Numbered from the stretch's first letter, positions 10,044 to 18,835 are shown. The stretch: 64,000 bases of DNA from Chitinophaga sp. 180180018-3 (GCF_037893185.1 NZ_CP140772.1:1054001-1118000); one strand, 5' to 3'. The notes: generated by a model not told the origin, from the sequence alone. Made by a program: numbers and translations.

Positions 10044-10442
10044 ATGAAAAACAGAATACTGGTAGCGGGTTGTCTGCTCCTTTTATCCTTGAGTCCTGCC
10101 TGCAATATCGGCTGTGCCGGAAAAAAAATACCTTTAGGCCTTATTTATGCAAATAAGAACGATTCTATCAGAATTATTTTTGATGAAGAGCTTATTGTTG
10201 ATAAAGTGATCGGAGAATACTATAATGGCCACTTTAGAAGCAAAAAAGATCGACTCGCTATACCATGTTTAAATAAAGATTCCGTACATGTAAAAGTGAA
10301 AATCAATGCCCGGGATACATCTTTTTACTTTCATCCAAAGGAAATAAAGGAACTATATATTGGGTGTAGCATAAAAGGCTACGTTAAAGTATATTATAAC
10401 TACGAAAGAGGTGGACTTCGGGAATATGATCCAATGCGCTAA
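10044..10442 (+). CDS. Small exported Cys-rich lipoprotein-like protein
   Basis: The 132-residue protein has a typical signal sequence ending near Leu-Ser-Pro-Ala-Cys (Cys20), with a further Cys at 24. The rest is short strands rich in Lys, Asp and Tyr and gives no family match by eye. It sits 36 bp after the broken exported gene and 30 bp before the next gene, in the same orientation, so the group may be one transcript. Confidence 0.55.
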   Translation: MKNRILVAGCLLLLSLSPACNIGCAGKKIPLGLIYANKNDSIRIIFDEELIVDKVIGEYYNGHFRSKKDRLAIPCLNKDSVHVKVKINARDTSFYFHPKEIKELYIGCSIKGYVKVYYNYERGGLREYDPMR

Positions 10443-10472
10443 AGTGTTTCAAAATAAATCCGCGCAACAGCC

Positions 10473-11351
10473 ATGAAAGTGTTGATAACAATAAGTTGTA
10501 TAACTGCCCTATCGCTTGTAATGAATGCTGCAGTTCCAATAGGAATAACGGAAATAAATCTTTCCGGCAAATCCATGACGAAAACAGCAGCCACTAACAT
10601 ACAGGAAAGTAAATCATTCAAAAAGTTTATTAATGCTATTTTTCAAATAAAACCAACTTCCCTGAAATATGGACCAAAGATAGATAATCGTACGCCTAAG
10701 TATGACACCATACGACTTGTAAATGGCTCAAAGATTATAAGGAATCTTGCTCCGTTAAAGCAATTTTATTTCACTGTGAATGATAATAGCGGAAGTGTTT
10801 GGAACAATTGCTATAGTTTTCTTGGCATTGGTAAGAAGGTATTTAACAAAGACACACTAATGTGCTGGCAGCAATTCCAATTTTTACCAGACTACCAGAT
10901 TATCTATAGACAATCATCATTTATAATGCTAAAAAGCGGCCCACATGAAAATTGCATTGGAGGAGCATGTAGAATTAATTTCTATCCGGTGATTGGAATC
11001 TCCCGCCGTGATACCAGCTTACACTATTTCATTAACAATGACGACCTCACCGGTATGAAGTATGCAGATCTTGATCATGACGGATTTCTGGATTTCTTAT
11101 CCATACAAAGTGGAATTACCATCCAGGATATAAATGAGCTGGCTGTTCAAAACAAAAAACTTAAAGATCTTACCAATGCTGAAATGGGTACCTGGTACAA
11201 ACTAACCTTATTTACCTTCAAAGAAGGAAAATGGGAATTGAAAAGAGACAAAAAAGGGCAGGCATACTACATCATCATAAAACTGGATAAAAGTCTGGAT
11301 CCGGAAAGCAAGTTTAAAGTGATGGCCTCCAACTGGTTATCGACGCTATAG
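10473..11351 (+). CDS. Exported hypothetical protein with a calcium-loop-like motif
   Basis: The 292-residue protein has an N-terminal signal peptide (about 1-20). A segment around residues 193-205 reads Ala-Asp-Leu-Asp-His-Asp-Gly-Phe-Leu-Asp-Phe, the DxDxDG loop found in FG-GAP/VCBS and EF-hand-like proteins, which usually binds calcium. There is one copy only. The rest is not recognised. It is the last gene of the AT-rich plus-strand run and converges on the T9SS gene beyond a hairpin. Confidence 0.6.
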   Translation: MKVLITISCITALSLVMNAAVPIGITEINLSGKSMTKTAATNIQESKSFKKFINAIFQIKPTSLKYGPKIDNRTPKYDTIRLVNGSKIIRNLAPLKQFYFTVNDNSGSVWNNCYSFLGIGKKVFNKDTLMCWQQFQFLPDYQIIYRQSSFIMLKSGPHENCIGGACRINFYPVIGISRRDTSLHYFINNDDLTGMKYADLDHDGFLDFLSIQSGITIQDINELAVQNKKLKDLTNAEMGTWYKLTLFTFKEGKWELKRDKKGQAYYIIIKLDKSLDPESKFKVMASNWLSTL

Positions 11352-11364
11352 ATAACCCACAAAA

Positions 11365-11405
11365 CACAGGTCAGAACGATGGCTCCGCGCTACGCCTGAC
11401 CTGTG
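11365..11405. terminator. Hairpin between convergent genes
   Basis: CACAGGTCAG at 11365-11374 and CTGACCTGTG at 11396-11405 are exact reverse complements around a 21-base loop. The hairpin lies in the 60-bp gap between two convergent genes, where a shared terminator is expected. No long T-run follows on either strand, so the assignment is moderate. Confidence 0.5.
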
Positions 11406-11411
11406 CATCTA

Positions 11412-13019
11412 TCATTCATGAAAAATTTCCACTTTACCCGTAACTACCTTCCGATCCCCATCTTCTATGTCATAGAACGTCAGTATATATAACCCCGCCG
11501 GCAAATCAGGTCTGGAAATAAACGTTTGCGGACTGCTCAGTATGCGATCATCCCGTTTATGCCCCAGCACATCATACATAACCATACGCAGTTTGTGATG
11601 TATCCCAATCAGGCTGATCGTGAAATTACCATTGTTAGGATTGGGACTTATAGTAACCTGGATCAGCCACGGTACCGCTTTTATTGCACTGTAATATATC
11701 TTGCCGTCACGGCCGAATATTTTCAGCCGGTAATAGGTCCAGTTGTCGTATAGGTCATCATCACGATAGTAATAGTCCAGCGCTCCGATGCTGGTGCCGC
11801 TCAGACTATGTGGCGCCACCCGTGCCACGGTATAGAAGCTGTCTTCGTTTTCACGCCGCCGCTGCAGTTCATAGTGATCAAGATTCAGCTCTTTGGTGGT
11901 ACGCCAGTGTGTACCTACCCATTGAATGGTTTCGCGATATGCTTCAAAGAACAGATCAACGCCGGAGGTAATTTTGTTGAAGGCCGCTACCGACAGATAA
12001 GTGTTCACTTCCCGGTTGTCGTTAAACGTGCGACTATTCATATAGGTATTGGAAATCAGTGCGCCGGTAGTAAGTTTACCCGGATGCAGCAATCCGGATG
12101 GCGCCACGGTATCCCATCCCTGGCCGGTGCCATAACGGGTGATATAGCTACTGTCGCGGTTAATGGAAAATGCGGCGCCTTCGTCGTTTGCACTATGTTG
12201 TAGTAGTACGGTAACATTGTTCAGTACACCGGTGTCCTGTTTGATATGCCAGGTCTTCAGTACGTATCCGGATGCATCCATACTGCCGGAAAGAGCGTAT
12301 TGATAAACGCTGTCAAATACCCTGGCTTGTATGGTTCTGGATACACTGCCGTTGTTTTTTAATGCCATAGGAGAATAGCTGCCGGTAGTGGTGCCTACAG
12401 GATATACCACCAGATCGTTGGCTGCGCTGATTTGTTCGCGGAACAGGAAACCGCCGCCAGATTGGCTGCCGGTCACGATAAAGGCTTTGTCTGAATAACC
12501 GGTAATGTTACCGGGATCGCCGTTTCCTACTACCAGGTTCCAGCCATTGAGCTGGAGGTGGCCGGTTTCAAAGTTAAGCTGATAGCGCACCTTCAGGTCA
12601 CTTAAATCCTCGAGATAGATATCATTCCTGTTGCCTATGCTCAGGTTAGGGAAGCTGGCGCCAGCACCGCTGCTGGCGCTATAGCCTCCGTATATATGCT
12701 GTGCTCCCATGTTAATGCCCCGTGCCTGCAGAAAGCGGAAGGTACCCCCCATATTTTGCAGGCGACTGCTGCTGTATTCATTTTCATCCGGTAAAGCAGC
12801 TCCGTTGCTGTTTTCCCACTTGCTGCCATAAAAATTGATCACGCTTCCTTTCAGTGAACCAAATCGACCCTCATTTTTCACATCACTGAAAATCGCAACA
12901 GTGTCACTTGCATGTACGCTGATGTTACCCCCTGGAGGAACATACACCCCGTTTTGAGCACTACATAACTGCATACTCATTAAGAGCCAGGTTGCGATAT
13001 GGAATATATGACTACGCAT
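11412..13019 (-). CDS. Exported protein with T9SS type A C-terminal sorting domain
   Basis: The 535-residue protein has a signal peptide (about 1-21). The body is a beta-rich repeat-like structure with many Gly/Ser/Asn turns. The last 85 residues form a type A sorting domain: Ile-Ser-Pro-Asn-Pro-Asn-Asn-Gly-Asn-Phe-Thr-Ile, then a Tyr-Asp-Val-Leu-Gly strand and Leu-Pro-Ala-Gly-Leu-Tyr-Ile-Leu. In Bacteroidota this signal directs outer-membrane secretion by the type IX system and surface attachment. Its start overlaps the stop of the upstream gene (ATGA), so it ends a three-gene operon. The surface role is inferred; the passenger function is unknown. Confidence 0.82.
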   Translation of the reverse strand: MRSHIFHIATWLLMSMQLCSAQNGVYVPPGGNISVHASDTVAIFSDVKNEGRFGSLKGSVINFYGSKWENSNGAALPDENEYSSSRLQNMGGTFRFLQARGINMGAQHIYGGYSASSGAGASFPNLSIGNRNDIYLEDLSDLKVRYQLNFETGHLQLNGWNLVVGNGDPGNITGYSDKAFIVTGSQSGGGFLFREQISAANDLVVYPVGTTTGSYSPMALKNNGSVSRTIQARVFDSVYQYALSGSMDASGYVLKTWHIKQDTGVLNNVTVLLQHSANDEGAAFSINRDSSYITRYGTGQGWDTVAPSGLLHPGKLTTGALISNTYMNSRTFNDNREVNTYLSVAAFNKITSGVDLFFEAYRETIQWVGTHWRTTKELNLDHYELQRRRENEDSFYTVARVAPHSLSGTSIGALDYYYRDDDLYDNWTYYRLKIFGRDGKIYYSAIKAVPWLIQVTISPNPNNGNFTISLIGIHHKLRMVMYDVLGHKRDDRILSSPQTFISRPDLPAGLYILTFYDIEDGDRKVVTGKVEIFHE

Positions 13020-14467
13020 CAGGGATTGATAATGGTTACATCAAAAGTGATGGTGCCTAGTTTCTGTACGCCACCAACACCTCCACCGGTGTTGATAAAG
13101 TTGATGGTAATGGTATTGGCGGCACTTACAAAAGCATATGCGATGGCTACTCCCTGTGGCAGTGCTGCCCGGGGATTCACCATTACAGAAGCGTTCAGAT
13201 TGGCTCCTGTTACCGGTGCTGTTTTGGTTAAGCTGGTAGTAGAAGTGATATTACTGGTGATATCTGTTAATGAAAAATTGCTTTTAACCATGTTGCTCAC
13301 CACTGTACCACCGGCGCCCAGTTTGAAATTGCCGCCTACGTCCAGTTTAGCCGCCGGTGTGGTATTGGCGATGCCCACATTTCCTGTTCCATCTACGCGC
13401 ATGGCCTCATTGGTAGTGGCGGTTCCGCCGGTAAAGAAAATCAGGTTTCTGCCGGAGGTGGCGTTGCCGATGATCATGTCTCTGCCGGCTGCATAGAGGT
13501 AGGCAACATTACCGCCGCCTACAATGGTGGTGTTGTTATTTCCGGCGGAGTTGATACCCATATCAATGAAGTTGGAAGCACTGTTGCCGTTGTTGGAATA
13601 GGCTACGAAATCGGATCTCGCACCCGGGCCGCCGTGATTGTTGATGATACTAACCTGAAGACTGTTATTAACCAAACCCACTCCGTGGATCACATTGGTG
13701 GTAGCTGCAGTGGTGCCGTCTACCAGCAACTGCTCCGGGTTGGTGGCGTTGAATGTGTTGGATCCAATACCCACGCTGCCGGTTTTGGTGATACGCATTT
13801 TTTCAGTGTTGTTGGTAATGATTGGCAAATCAAAATTAGTAGTAGTACCCATATTCTGTATGGATGCGACGCCGTTGCCGCCCAGCAACCAGCTTCCACC
13901 TGCAGCAGAACCTGATACAGAAATGGTACCGGTAACGTTGTTATAGGTAATTCCGCTACCCGCGTTCAATAGCGAACGTACTTTTACGTAGAAATTGGCA
14001 ATATTGGTAGTATCTATTGTTGATAATTTATTGTTGAATGTAGTCCAGTCGGTGCTGCTCAAATATCCGTTTGTAGTGGCAGAGGCCTGGCTGATACCAA
14101 TCACGCCGTTGCTGTAGGTGATAGGAGCCGTTCCGGAGAACAGGCTCCTTACCTTTACCCCAAAGTTTGCTATATCCGTGGTATCTATCGCAAACAGCGC
14201 TTTTTTCCAGGCGCCATTGCTACGCACTCTCAGACTGTTATCCCCTTTGTAAAAAAGGATAGTGCCGTCTTGTGCAGTCGTTAATGGCGCCAGGGTGGTA
14301 TCTGTTATCCTGGTGAGCAATAAGCCCTGTCTTGTACTTTCCAGTTCCAGCAGGGATGCTTTATTGATGATACTGGGGTTATTGCCCAGTTTCAGCTGAG
14401 CCACTGAAAACAGTGGAAGCAACAATGCCAGTGCCACCGGAAGATGGAAATGAAATGTGCTTTTCAT
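13019..14467 (-). CDS. Exported Ser/Thr/Asn-rich repeat protein, paralogue of its neighbour
   Basis: I start this at the ATG at 14467 because it gives a proper signal peptide (Met-Lys-Ser-Thr, a Leu-rich core, then Phe-Ser-Val-Ala-Gln). A longer open frame from 14530 adds a poor leader. The mature protein opens with Leu-Lys-Leu-Gly-Asn-Asn-Pro and Leu-Glu-Leu-Glu-Ser-Thr-Arg-Gln-Gly-Leu-Leu-Leu, nearly the same as in the next upstream gene. The middle consists of low-complexity beta repeats typical of fibre-like surface proteins, including Met-Arg-Ile-Thr-Lys-Thr-Gly-Ser-Val-Gly-Ile-Gly. It shares an operon with the T9SS protein, so a surface fibre or appendage is likely but unproven. Confidence 0.7.
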   Translation of the reverse strand: MKSTFHFHLPVALALLLPLFSVAQLKLGNNPSIINKASLLELESTRQGLLLTRITDTTLAPLTTAQDGTILFYKGDNSLRVRSNGAWKKALFAIDTTDIANFGVKVRSLFSGTAPITYSNGVIGISQASATTNGYLSSTDWTTFNNKLSTIDTTNIANFYVKVRSLLNAGSGITYNNVTGTISVSGSAAGGSWLLGGNGVASIQNMGTTTNFDLPIITNNTEKMRITKTGSVGIGSNTFNATNPEQLLVDGTTAATTNVIHGVGLVNNSLQVSIINNHGGPGARSDFVAYSNNGNSASNFIDMGINSAGNNNTTIVGGGNVAYLYAAGRDMIIGNATSGRNLIFFTGGTATTNEAMRVDGTGNVGIANTTPAAKLDVGGNFKLGAGGTVVSNMVKSNFSLTDITSNITSTTSLTKTAPVTGANLNASVMVNPRAALPQGVAIAYAFVSAANTITINFINTGGGVGGVQKLGTITFDVTIINP

Positions 14468-14508
14468 AGCAGCTAGTTGAATGATGAAGAAAGAAGTCGG
14501 GGAAACCG

Positions 14509-16068
14509 CTACTTCTTGATCACAAACCAATTTGTTCCATCTGTTTGCAGCGTTACAAAAGTCCAGTCGTTGTAAATGATGTAATTGGCAGACCCATCTA
14601 TGGTGCCGCCACTGGCGGTGATGGTAAGCTGATTATCAATTCCTCCGGTGCCGATTTTCTTGATGGTATACATCCGGCCTGCAATGGTACCGGGCGCCGG
14701 TAAAGTGATAGTTAATGCTCCACTGGTGGCATCTGCCAGTATGGTGTTGTCGGCTGCGGTGGCGGTATAACTGCTGGTGACTTTTGTGAGATTGGTAGCA
14801 ATGGATCCTACTACCTGGAAGCTGGAATTACCTTTCGTTCCTTCAGCAACGCCTACTGCCAGCGAATCACGGAAACTTTTGTAGCCGGCGAAAGTTTGAC
14901 CGCTGACCAGATTTATCACGCCTCTTACGGTTGTAGAAGCGTCAGGAATGTTAATCACTGTTTGAGAAACAGAACTACTGTCGATGTTGATATCATTTGC
15001 TGCACCCGGACTCTTACCTGTGATAAGGGTTTTGAATGCGTTATTATCCAGCAGCTTTTTTACCAGAGTACCATCTGCTCGCCGGATGAGTACATTGTTG
15101 CTGTCTGCTGCCGCTGCTGCGCCGATTGTGCTCAGTATCACATTACCGTCGATAGTAGCGTTTTGCACGACATGTACATTATTCTGAAAAGTTTTGTTAC
15201 CACCAAATGTCTGGTCAGCCGCTGAAACGGCACCCGGATTGGTAGCGTCAGCTGCATGCAGGGTAAGTGTTCCATTGTTGATGGTGATACCGTTAGCATC
15301 GGGGGTGGCAGAGAATAAGGTGTGTAGTATCTGGAAGCGCGCAGAAGAGTCGAACCGTAACCAGTCGCCGTAAGATAATAAACCGCGGGAAGTAGCGCCA
15401 TTACCAGTCTGTGTGGGAATATTGAACGTATGCACGCCATTAGTGGAGCTGATCGTAAAATCTTTACCGGCAAGACTATCGGCAACAAATGTTTGTACCG
15501 AATCCCTTAGTCCGTTTAACGATACAATGGCGTTATTAAATGCAGATGCAGCCATTGTACGCTGCAATAAAATACCGGTGGCAGGATCTATCACCAGCAC
15601 CTGCACCTGGTTGGTACCGGCAGGGATAGTACTTGCCGCCATTTTGATGTTACCATTGGCAGTTAAGCGCATTCTTTCTGCATTGCCTGTTTTGAATACC
15701 AATGCCTGCTGGTCGGTAGTTCCAATAAAATTTTTATTGGAGTCGAGCCCCGCATTACCTGCTGTATTCCAGTTACCATTATTGGCCACACTATCTACCG
15801 ACATTTTTTGCCATAAGCCATTCTTCCTGATAAACAGACTGGAAGAATCTGTAACATAAATGATCATACCGTCAGGAGCACCATTTAAAGGAGCAGTGGT
15901 AAGATTAGCACCCGGTATCCTCGGCAGTAAAAGACCCTGGCGAGTGCTTTCCAGTTCCAGTATGGAAGACTTGTTGATCTGACTAGGGTTGGAACCCACT
16001 TTTAATTGTGCGAAAGCGGTAGAGGAGCCTAGTAAGAGCAAAATCACCGTAAAAATTCTACGCTTCAT
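14509..16068 (-). CDS. Exported fibre-like repeat protein
   Basis: The start is placed at ATG 16068, which begins a clean signal peptide (Met-Lys-Arg-Arg-Ile-Phe, hydrophobic core, Thr-Ala-Phe-Ala-Gln); an open frame runs further back to 16149. The mature N-terminus carries the shared motif Asn-Lys-Ser-Ser-Ile-Leu-Glu-Leu-Glu-Ser-Thr-Arg-Gln-Gly. The body has tail-fibre-like units (Gly-Asn-Lys-Thr-Phe-Gln-Asn-Asn and Gly-Tyr-Lys-Ser-Phe-Arg-Asp-Ser). The C-terminal domain of about 100 residues ends Leu-Gln-Thr-Asp-Gly-Thr-Asn-Trp-Phe-Val-Ile. It is the first gene of the three-gene cluster, with a 42-bp gap before the next. Function unknown; surface structure inferred. Confidence 0.7.
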   Translation of the reverse strand: MKRRIFTVILLLLGSSTAFAQLKVGSNPSQINKSSILELESTRQGLLLPRIPGANLTTAPLNGAPDGMIIYVTDSSSLFIRKNGLWQKMSVDSVANNGNWNTAGNAGLDSNKNFIGTTDQQALVFKTGNAERMRLTANGNIKMAASTIPAGTNQVQVLVIDPATGILLQRTMAASAFNNAIVSLNGLRDSVQTFVADSLAGKDFTISSTNGVHTFNIPTQTGNGATSRGLLSYGDWLRFDSSARFQILHTLFSATPDANGITINNGTLTLHAADATNPGAVSAADQTFGGNKTFQNNVHVVQNATIDGNVILSTIGAAAAADSNNVLIRRADGTLVKKLLDNNAFKTLITGKSPGAANDINIDSSSVSQTVINIPDASTTVRGVINLVSGQTFAGYKSFRDSLAVGVAEGTKGNSSFQVVGSIATNLTKVTSSYTATAADNTILADATSGALTITLPAPGTIAGRMYTIKKIGTGGIDNQLTITASGGTIDGSANYIIYNDWTFVTLQTDGTNWFVIKK

Positions 16069-16788
16069 AGCTTTGGTTTTGACTGAATTAATGAAAGGAT
16101 AGGAATTGTGCCAATAGCCATAATCTGAGGTAATGAGTAGCCCTGTCATAGCATCACGTGGCTATAACTCATCAGATCGCCGATTTATTGATCATGCAAC
16201 CATGCTGGAGAGAAAACTTATATGTAGTGCTGGAATATAGAGTAGTTGCTTATTTCCCGGGTACAATGAGGGCCTATAGTGTTGATGCCACTATCGCATC
16301 AATGTGTGACGGGTAATAGGTAAATACCAGTTGGATTTACGCGAATGGATAAGTTAGGGTTGTCGTTTATCCCTCAGGACACAATGCACCCGGTCCGGAT
16401 ATGATATCAATGTGTTCCCGGTTTAATAGGTAACGCAACGCGCTATTTGGAGGTGATTCACAGTAGGTAGGTTAAGATATTCGGTCGCTCCATATAATGA
16501 CGTCAGCAAACGTAAAATGGAGATGTCTGTTGCTATGTCAATTTAAAGATAACACAGGGTTTTTAAGTAGAGAAATCATTTTGGTCAAGCTTGAAAAAAA
16601 CACAGGGAAAGTTCATATTTGGTGGTTAAACGCTTATGTGTTTTTCAATGCCAGCGCGATGAAGCGTAAGTTTTACGTTATTGGATGCTGCTTTGCGCCA
16701 GTGTAATATTTCCCGCGAAGGTCATGTCCCCACTTTCTCTCCTCAAACCCATATCCACCCACCTCCGTAATTCCGTATCAGTCTTTCC
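16069..16788. other. Gene-free stretch between divergent operons
   Basis: I see no convincing gene in this stretch. A 69-codon frame at 16497-16706 starts and ends without protein-like composition or an RNA-level signal. One imperfect direct repeat is visible: 16297-16323 and 16404-16433 share ATCAATGTGT and a trailing AATAGGTAA. It could be regulatory DNA for the fibre operon or leftover sequence. Confidence 0.4.
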
Positions 16789-16789
16789 C

Positions 16790-16831
16790 ACTTTTGTATA
16801 AATATCCTTCTCCCTCCTCATCCTAGTTTTG
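16790..16831 (+). promoter_or_regulatory. Promoter of the efflux tetR gene
   Basis: TAGTTTTG at 16824-16831 fits the Bacteroidota -7 consensus TAnnTTTG exactly. Upstream at 16790-16804 lies ACTTTTGTATAAATA, whose TTTG is a possible -33 element although the spacing of 27 bases is long. The same 15-mer at almost the same distance occurs before the AraC gene at the other end of the efflux operon. Confidence 0.5.
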
Positions 16832-16864
16832 CACTGTTAAACATTGGCTTAATTGCTAACAGTG
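16832..16864. promoter_or_regulatory. Inverted-repeat operator candidate for the TetR regulator
   Basis: CACTGTTA at 16832-16839 and TAACAGTG at 16857-16864 are perfect reverse complements, 17 bases apart. The site starts directly after the -7 box and ends 24 bp before the tetR ATG, so a bound repressor would block transcription start. Autoregulation by this TetR protein is the natural inference. Confidence 0.55.
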
Positions 16865-16888
16865 TTCTAAAAAATAAGGGTATTAGTT

Positions 16889-17485
16889 ATGGGAGTTGCA
16901 GAACGCAGGCTGAGGCAGAAAGCAGCAGTCAGAAAGGGAATCCTGGATGCTGCCAGGCAGCTGGTAAAAACAGAAGGCTGGGAAGCCTTGTCTATCAGAA
17001 AGATAGCAGATGCCATTGAATATAGCGTCCCCGTCGTATATGAGCACTTCGAAAACAAGGAAGCCATCCTGTTTGAACTTTCACTTTGCGGCTTCAAGCT
17101 ACAGAAAAAGAAACTCGATGCGGCCATTAACAGCCGGCATACCCCTGAGGTGCAACTAAGGGAGCTGGTGTATGCTTACTGGGGCTTTGCCTTCGGAAAC
17201 CGGCAATATTACAAACTGATGTACGGATTAGGTATGCCCTGTTCCGGCACCGGGAAATTAAAGCCCGAAGTGAACGCCTTCTGTGAACTGGCCTGTACCA
17301 TTGTCAGACGGATGGAGCACAAACGAAATGCAGATCAACAGGAACTGGACGTGAAAATACGTTCTCTGTGGAGCTTCTTACATGGCCTTATTTCTATTAT
17401 GCTGATGCGCACGTCTGATATCGATGGTAATATGAATGAGAATGTTATGAGAGAAAGTACGGAAGGGTTTCTGAGATATCTCTGA
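16889..17485 (+). CDS. TetR/AcrR-family repressor of the efflux operon
   Basis: The 198-residue protein has an N-terminal HTH at about 15-60: Gly-Ile-Leu-Asp-Ala-Ala-Arg, then Leu-Ser-Ile-Arg-Lys-Ile-Ala-Asp-Ala-Ile, and the recognition helix region Val-Pro-Val-Val-Tyr-Glu-His-Phe-Glu-Asn-Lys-Glu. The remainder is the alpha-helical ligand-binding half, which resembles the WHG-type C-terminal domain (Tyr-Trp-Gly-Phe-Ala). TetR proteins beside RND pumps usually repress the pump and are released by pump substrates. It lies 88 bp upstream of the adaptor gene on the same strand, with an operator-like repeat before its own start. Confidence 0.85.
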   Translation: MGVAERRLRQKAAVRKGILDAARQLVKTEGWEALSIRKIADAIEYSVPVVYEHFENKEAILFELSLCGFKLQKKKLDAAINSRHTPEVQLRELVYAYWGFAFGNRQYYKLMYGLGMPCSGTGKLKPEVNAFCELACTIVRRMEHKRNADQQELDVKIRSLWSFLHGLISIMLMRTSDIDGNMNENVMRESTEGFLRYL

Positions 17486-17501
17486 TTTTTTCTGCAAAAA
17501 G

Positions 17502-17524
17502 ACCTAATGGTGTTAGGTTTTATT
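17502..17524 (+). terminator. Small hairpin after tetR
   Basis: ACCTAA at 17502-17507 and TTAGGT at 17513-17518 form a six-base stem with a five-base loop, followed by TTTATT. It may partly terminate the tetR transcript, or act as an operator in front of the pump genes; the sequence does not decide between these. Confidence 0.35.
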
Positions 17525-17573
17525 ATACAGTTAACAAGTTCATCAATTCTAAAAATTTCTAAACCAAAATAAA

Positions 17574-18755
17574 ATGAAACGTACTTATCTGCCTGGCATT
17601 TTCGCCGGCTTACTGATATCAACAGTTACTATCCTGTATGGATGCGGCACTGCTTCGAGTGCCCGTAATGCTCCGCCACCGCCCGCTTTGCCAGTGATCG
17701 TTGCCGCCGCTTTGCCTGCTACTACCTATCAGAGTTTTACTGCTTCTGTTCAGGGAAAACGGGATATTGAAATAAGACCACAGGTAGATGGCTACCTGAC
17801 TGATATCGTAGTGGATGAAGGCGCTTATGTTCATAAGGGACAGGTGTTGTTCCATATCGACAAAAAGCCTTTCATTGAATCGCTGAACAATGCCAATGCT
17901 ACTTTGCTTTCCGCGAAAGCTGCATTGGAAAATGCTCAGATCAATGTCGATAAGCTGAAACCGCTGATCGAAAACAACGTGATTTCTGAAGTACAACTGA
18001 AATCCGCACAGGCGGCCTATAACGCAGCCAGAGGAAATGTGGCTCAGGCCCAGGCCGCTGTTGAATCTGCGCGTATTAATCTCGGGTATACCACTATTAC
18101 CGCTCCCAACGATGGCTATATAGGTGGTATTCCGTACAGAACCGGAAGCCTGGTAACAAAAGGAATGGCAGGCGCTCTCACTACACTGTCAGAAACCCAG
18201 GATATGCACGTGTATTTTTCACTGAGTGAAACTGATTTCCTGGAGTTCAAGGAAAAGTATCCGGGTAATTCCATCACCGAAAAAGTAAAAGCTATACCTC
18301 CGGTTCAACTGGTATTGGCTGATGGCAGCATTTACCCGCAAACCGGAAAAGTAGAGCTGGTAAAAGGGCAGTTCGATAAAGCTGTTGGGGCTATCAATTT
18401 CCGGGCAACTTTTCCAAATGCACAGGGTATACTCAGAAGCGGTAACACCGGTAAAATAAGGATACCAACTGTGCACGCATCTGCACTGGTTGTACCCCAG
18501 GAGGCCACCTTCGAACTACAGGATAAAATATTTGTATACACCGTGGCAGACAGTAACAAAATAGTGACTAAACCACTGGTTGTTTCCGGAAGAACACCTA
18601 ATTACTATTTCGTTTCTGATGGTGTGAAGCAGGGCGAGAAAATTGTGCTGTCTTCCCAATCTACCCTGTTCATGGGAGGACTGAAGGATGGTATGGTGAT
18701 CCAGCCACAGATGATTTCTACCGACAGCCTGTTGAAAACCAAGCCCCTCCTTTAA
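17574..18755 (+). CDS. RND efflux periplasmic adaptor (membrane fusion) lipoprotein
   Basis: The 393-residue protein has a lipoprotein signal ending Leu-Tyr-Gly-Cys (Cys24). A barrel-sandwich (lipoyl-like) half at about 60-90 reads Gln-Val-Asp-Gly-Tyr-Leu-Thr-Asp-Ile-Val-Val-Asp-Glu-Gly, then Val-His-Lys-Gly-Gln-Val-Leu-Phe. An alpha-helical hairpin follows at about 95-165 (Ala-rich, Asn-Ala-Ala-Arg-Gly-Asn-Val-Ala-Gln-Ala-Gln-Ala). The second lipoyl half contains Thr-Ile-Thr-Ala-Pro-Asn-Asp-Gly-Tyr-Ile-Gly-Gly, and beta-barrel and membrane-proximal domains end the protein. This is the AcrA/MexA family, which bridges the inner-membrane pump and outer-membrane channel. It is followed by pump and channel genes. 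Confidence 0.93.
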   Translation: MKRTYLPGIFAGLLISTVTILYGCGTASSARNAPPPPALPVIVAAALPATTYQSFTASVQGKRDIEIRPQVDGYLTDIVVDEGAYVHKGQVLFHIDKKPFIESLNNANATLLSAKAALENAQINVDKLKPLIENNVISEVQLKSAQAAYNAARGNVAQAQAAVESARINLGYTTITAPNDGYIGGIPYRTGSLVTKGMAGALTTLSETQDMHVYFSLSETDFLEFKEKYPGNSITEKVKAIPPVQLVLADGSIYPQTGKVELVKGQFDKAVGAINFRATFPNAQGILRSGNTGKIRIPTVHASALVVPQEATFELQDKIFVYTVADSNKIVTKPLVVSGRTPNYYFVSDGVKQGEKIVLSSQSTLFMGGLKDGMVIQPQMISTDSLLKTKPLL

Positions 18756-18772
18756 AAAAGGAAGGAGGTTTT
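18746..18772 (+). terminator. Intercistronic hairpin between adaptor and pump genes
   Basis: CCTCCTT at 18746-18752 pairs with AAGGAGG at 18762-18768 and is followed by TTTT, overlapping the adaptor stop codon. A second stem (CCTGGTG 18774-18780 with CACCAGG 18793-18799) follows at once. Together they could lower read-through into the pump gene or protect the upstream mRNA end. Confidence 0.35.
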
Positions 18773-18835
18773 GCCTGGTGATTATATGCCACCACCAGGA
18801 GAATAATATTCGTTAGAATACCATAATCACATTTT

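Noticed and set aside
16297..16433. Imperfect repeat that might suggest a repeat array or CRISPR
   Set aside because: Only two diverged copies with no regular spacer and no cas genes nearby.
16497..16706. 69-codon plus-strand frame in the long gap before tetR
   Set aside because: No protein-like composition, no promoter box in front, and it is alone in a stretch with many stops in other frames.
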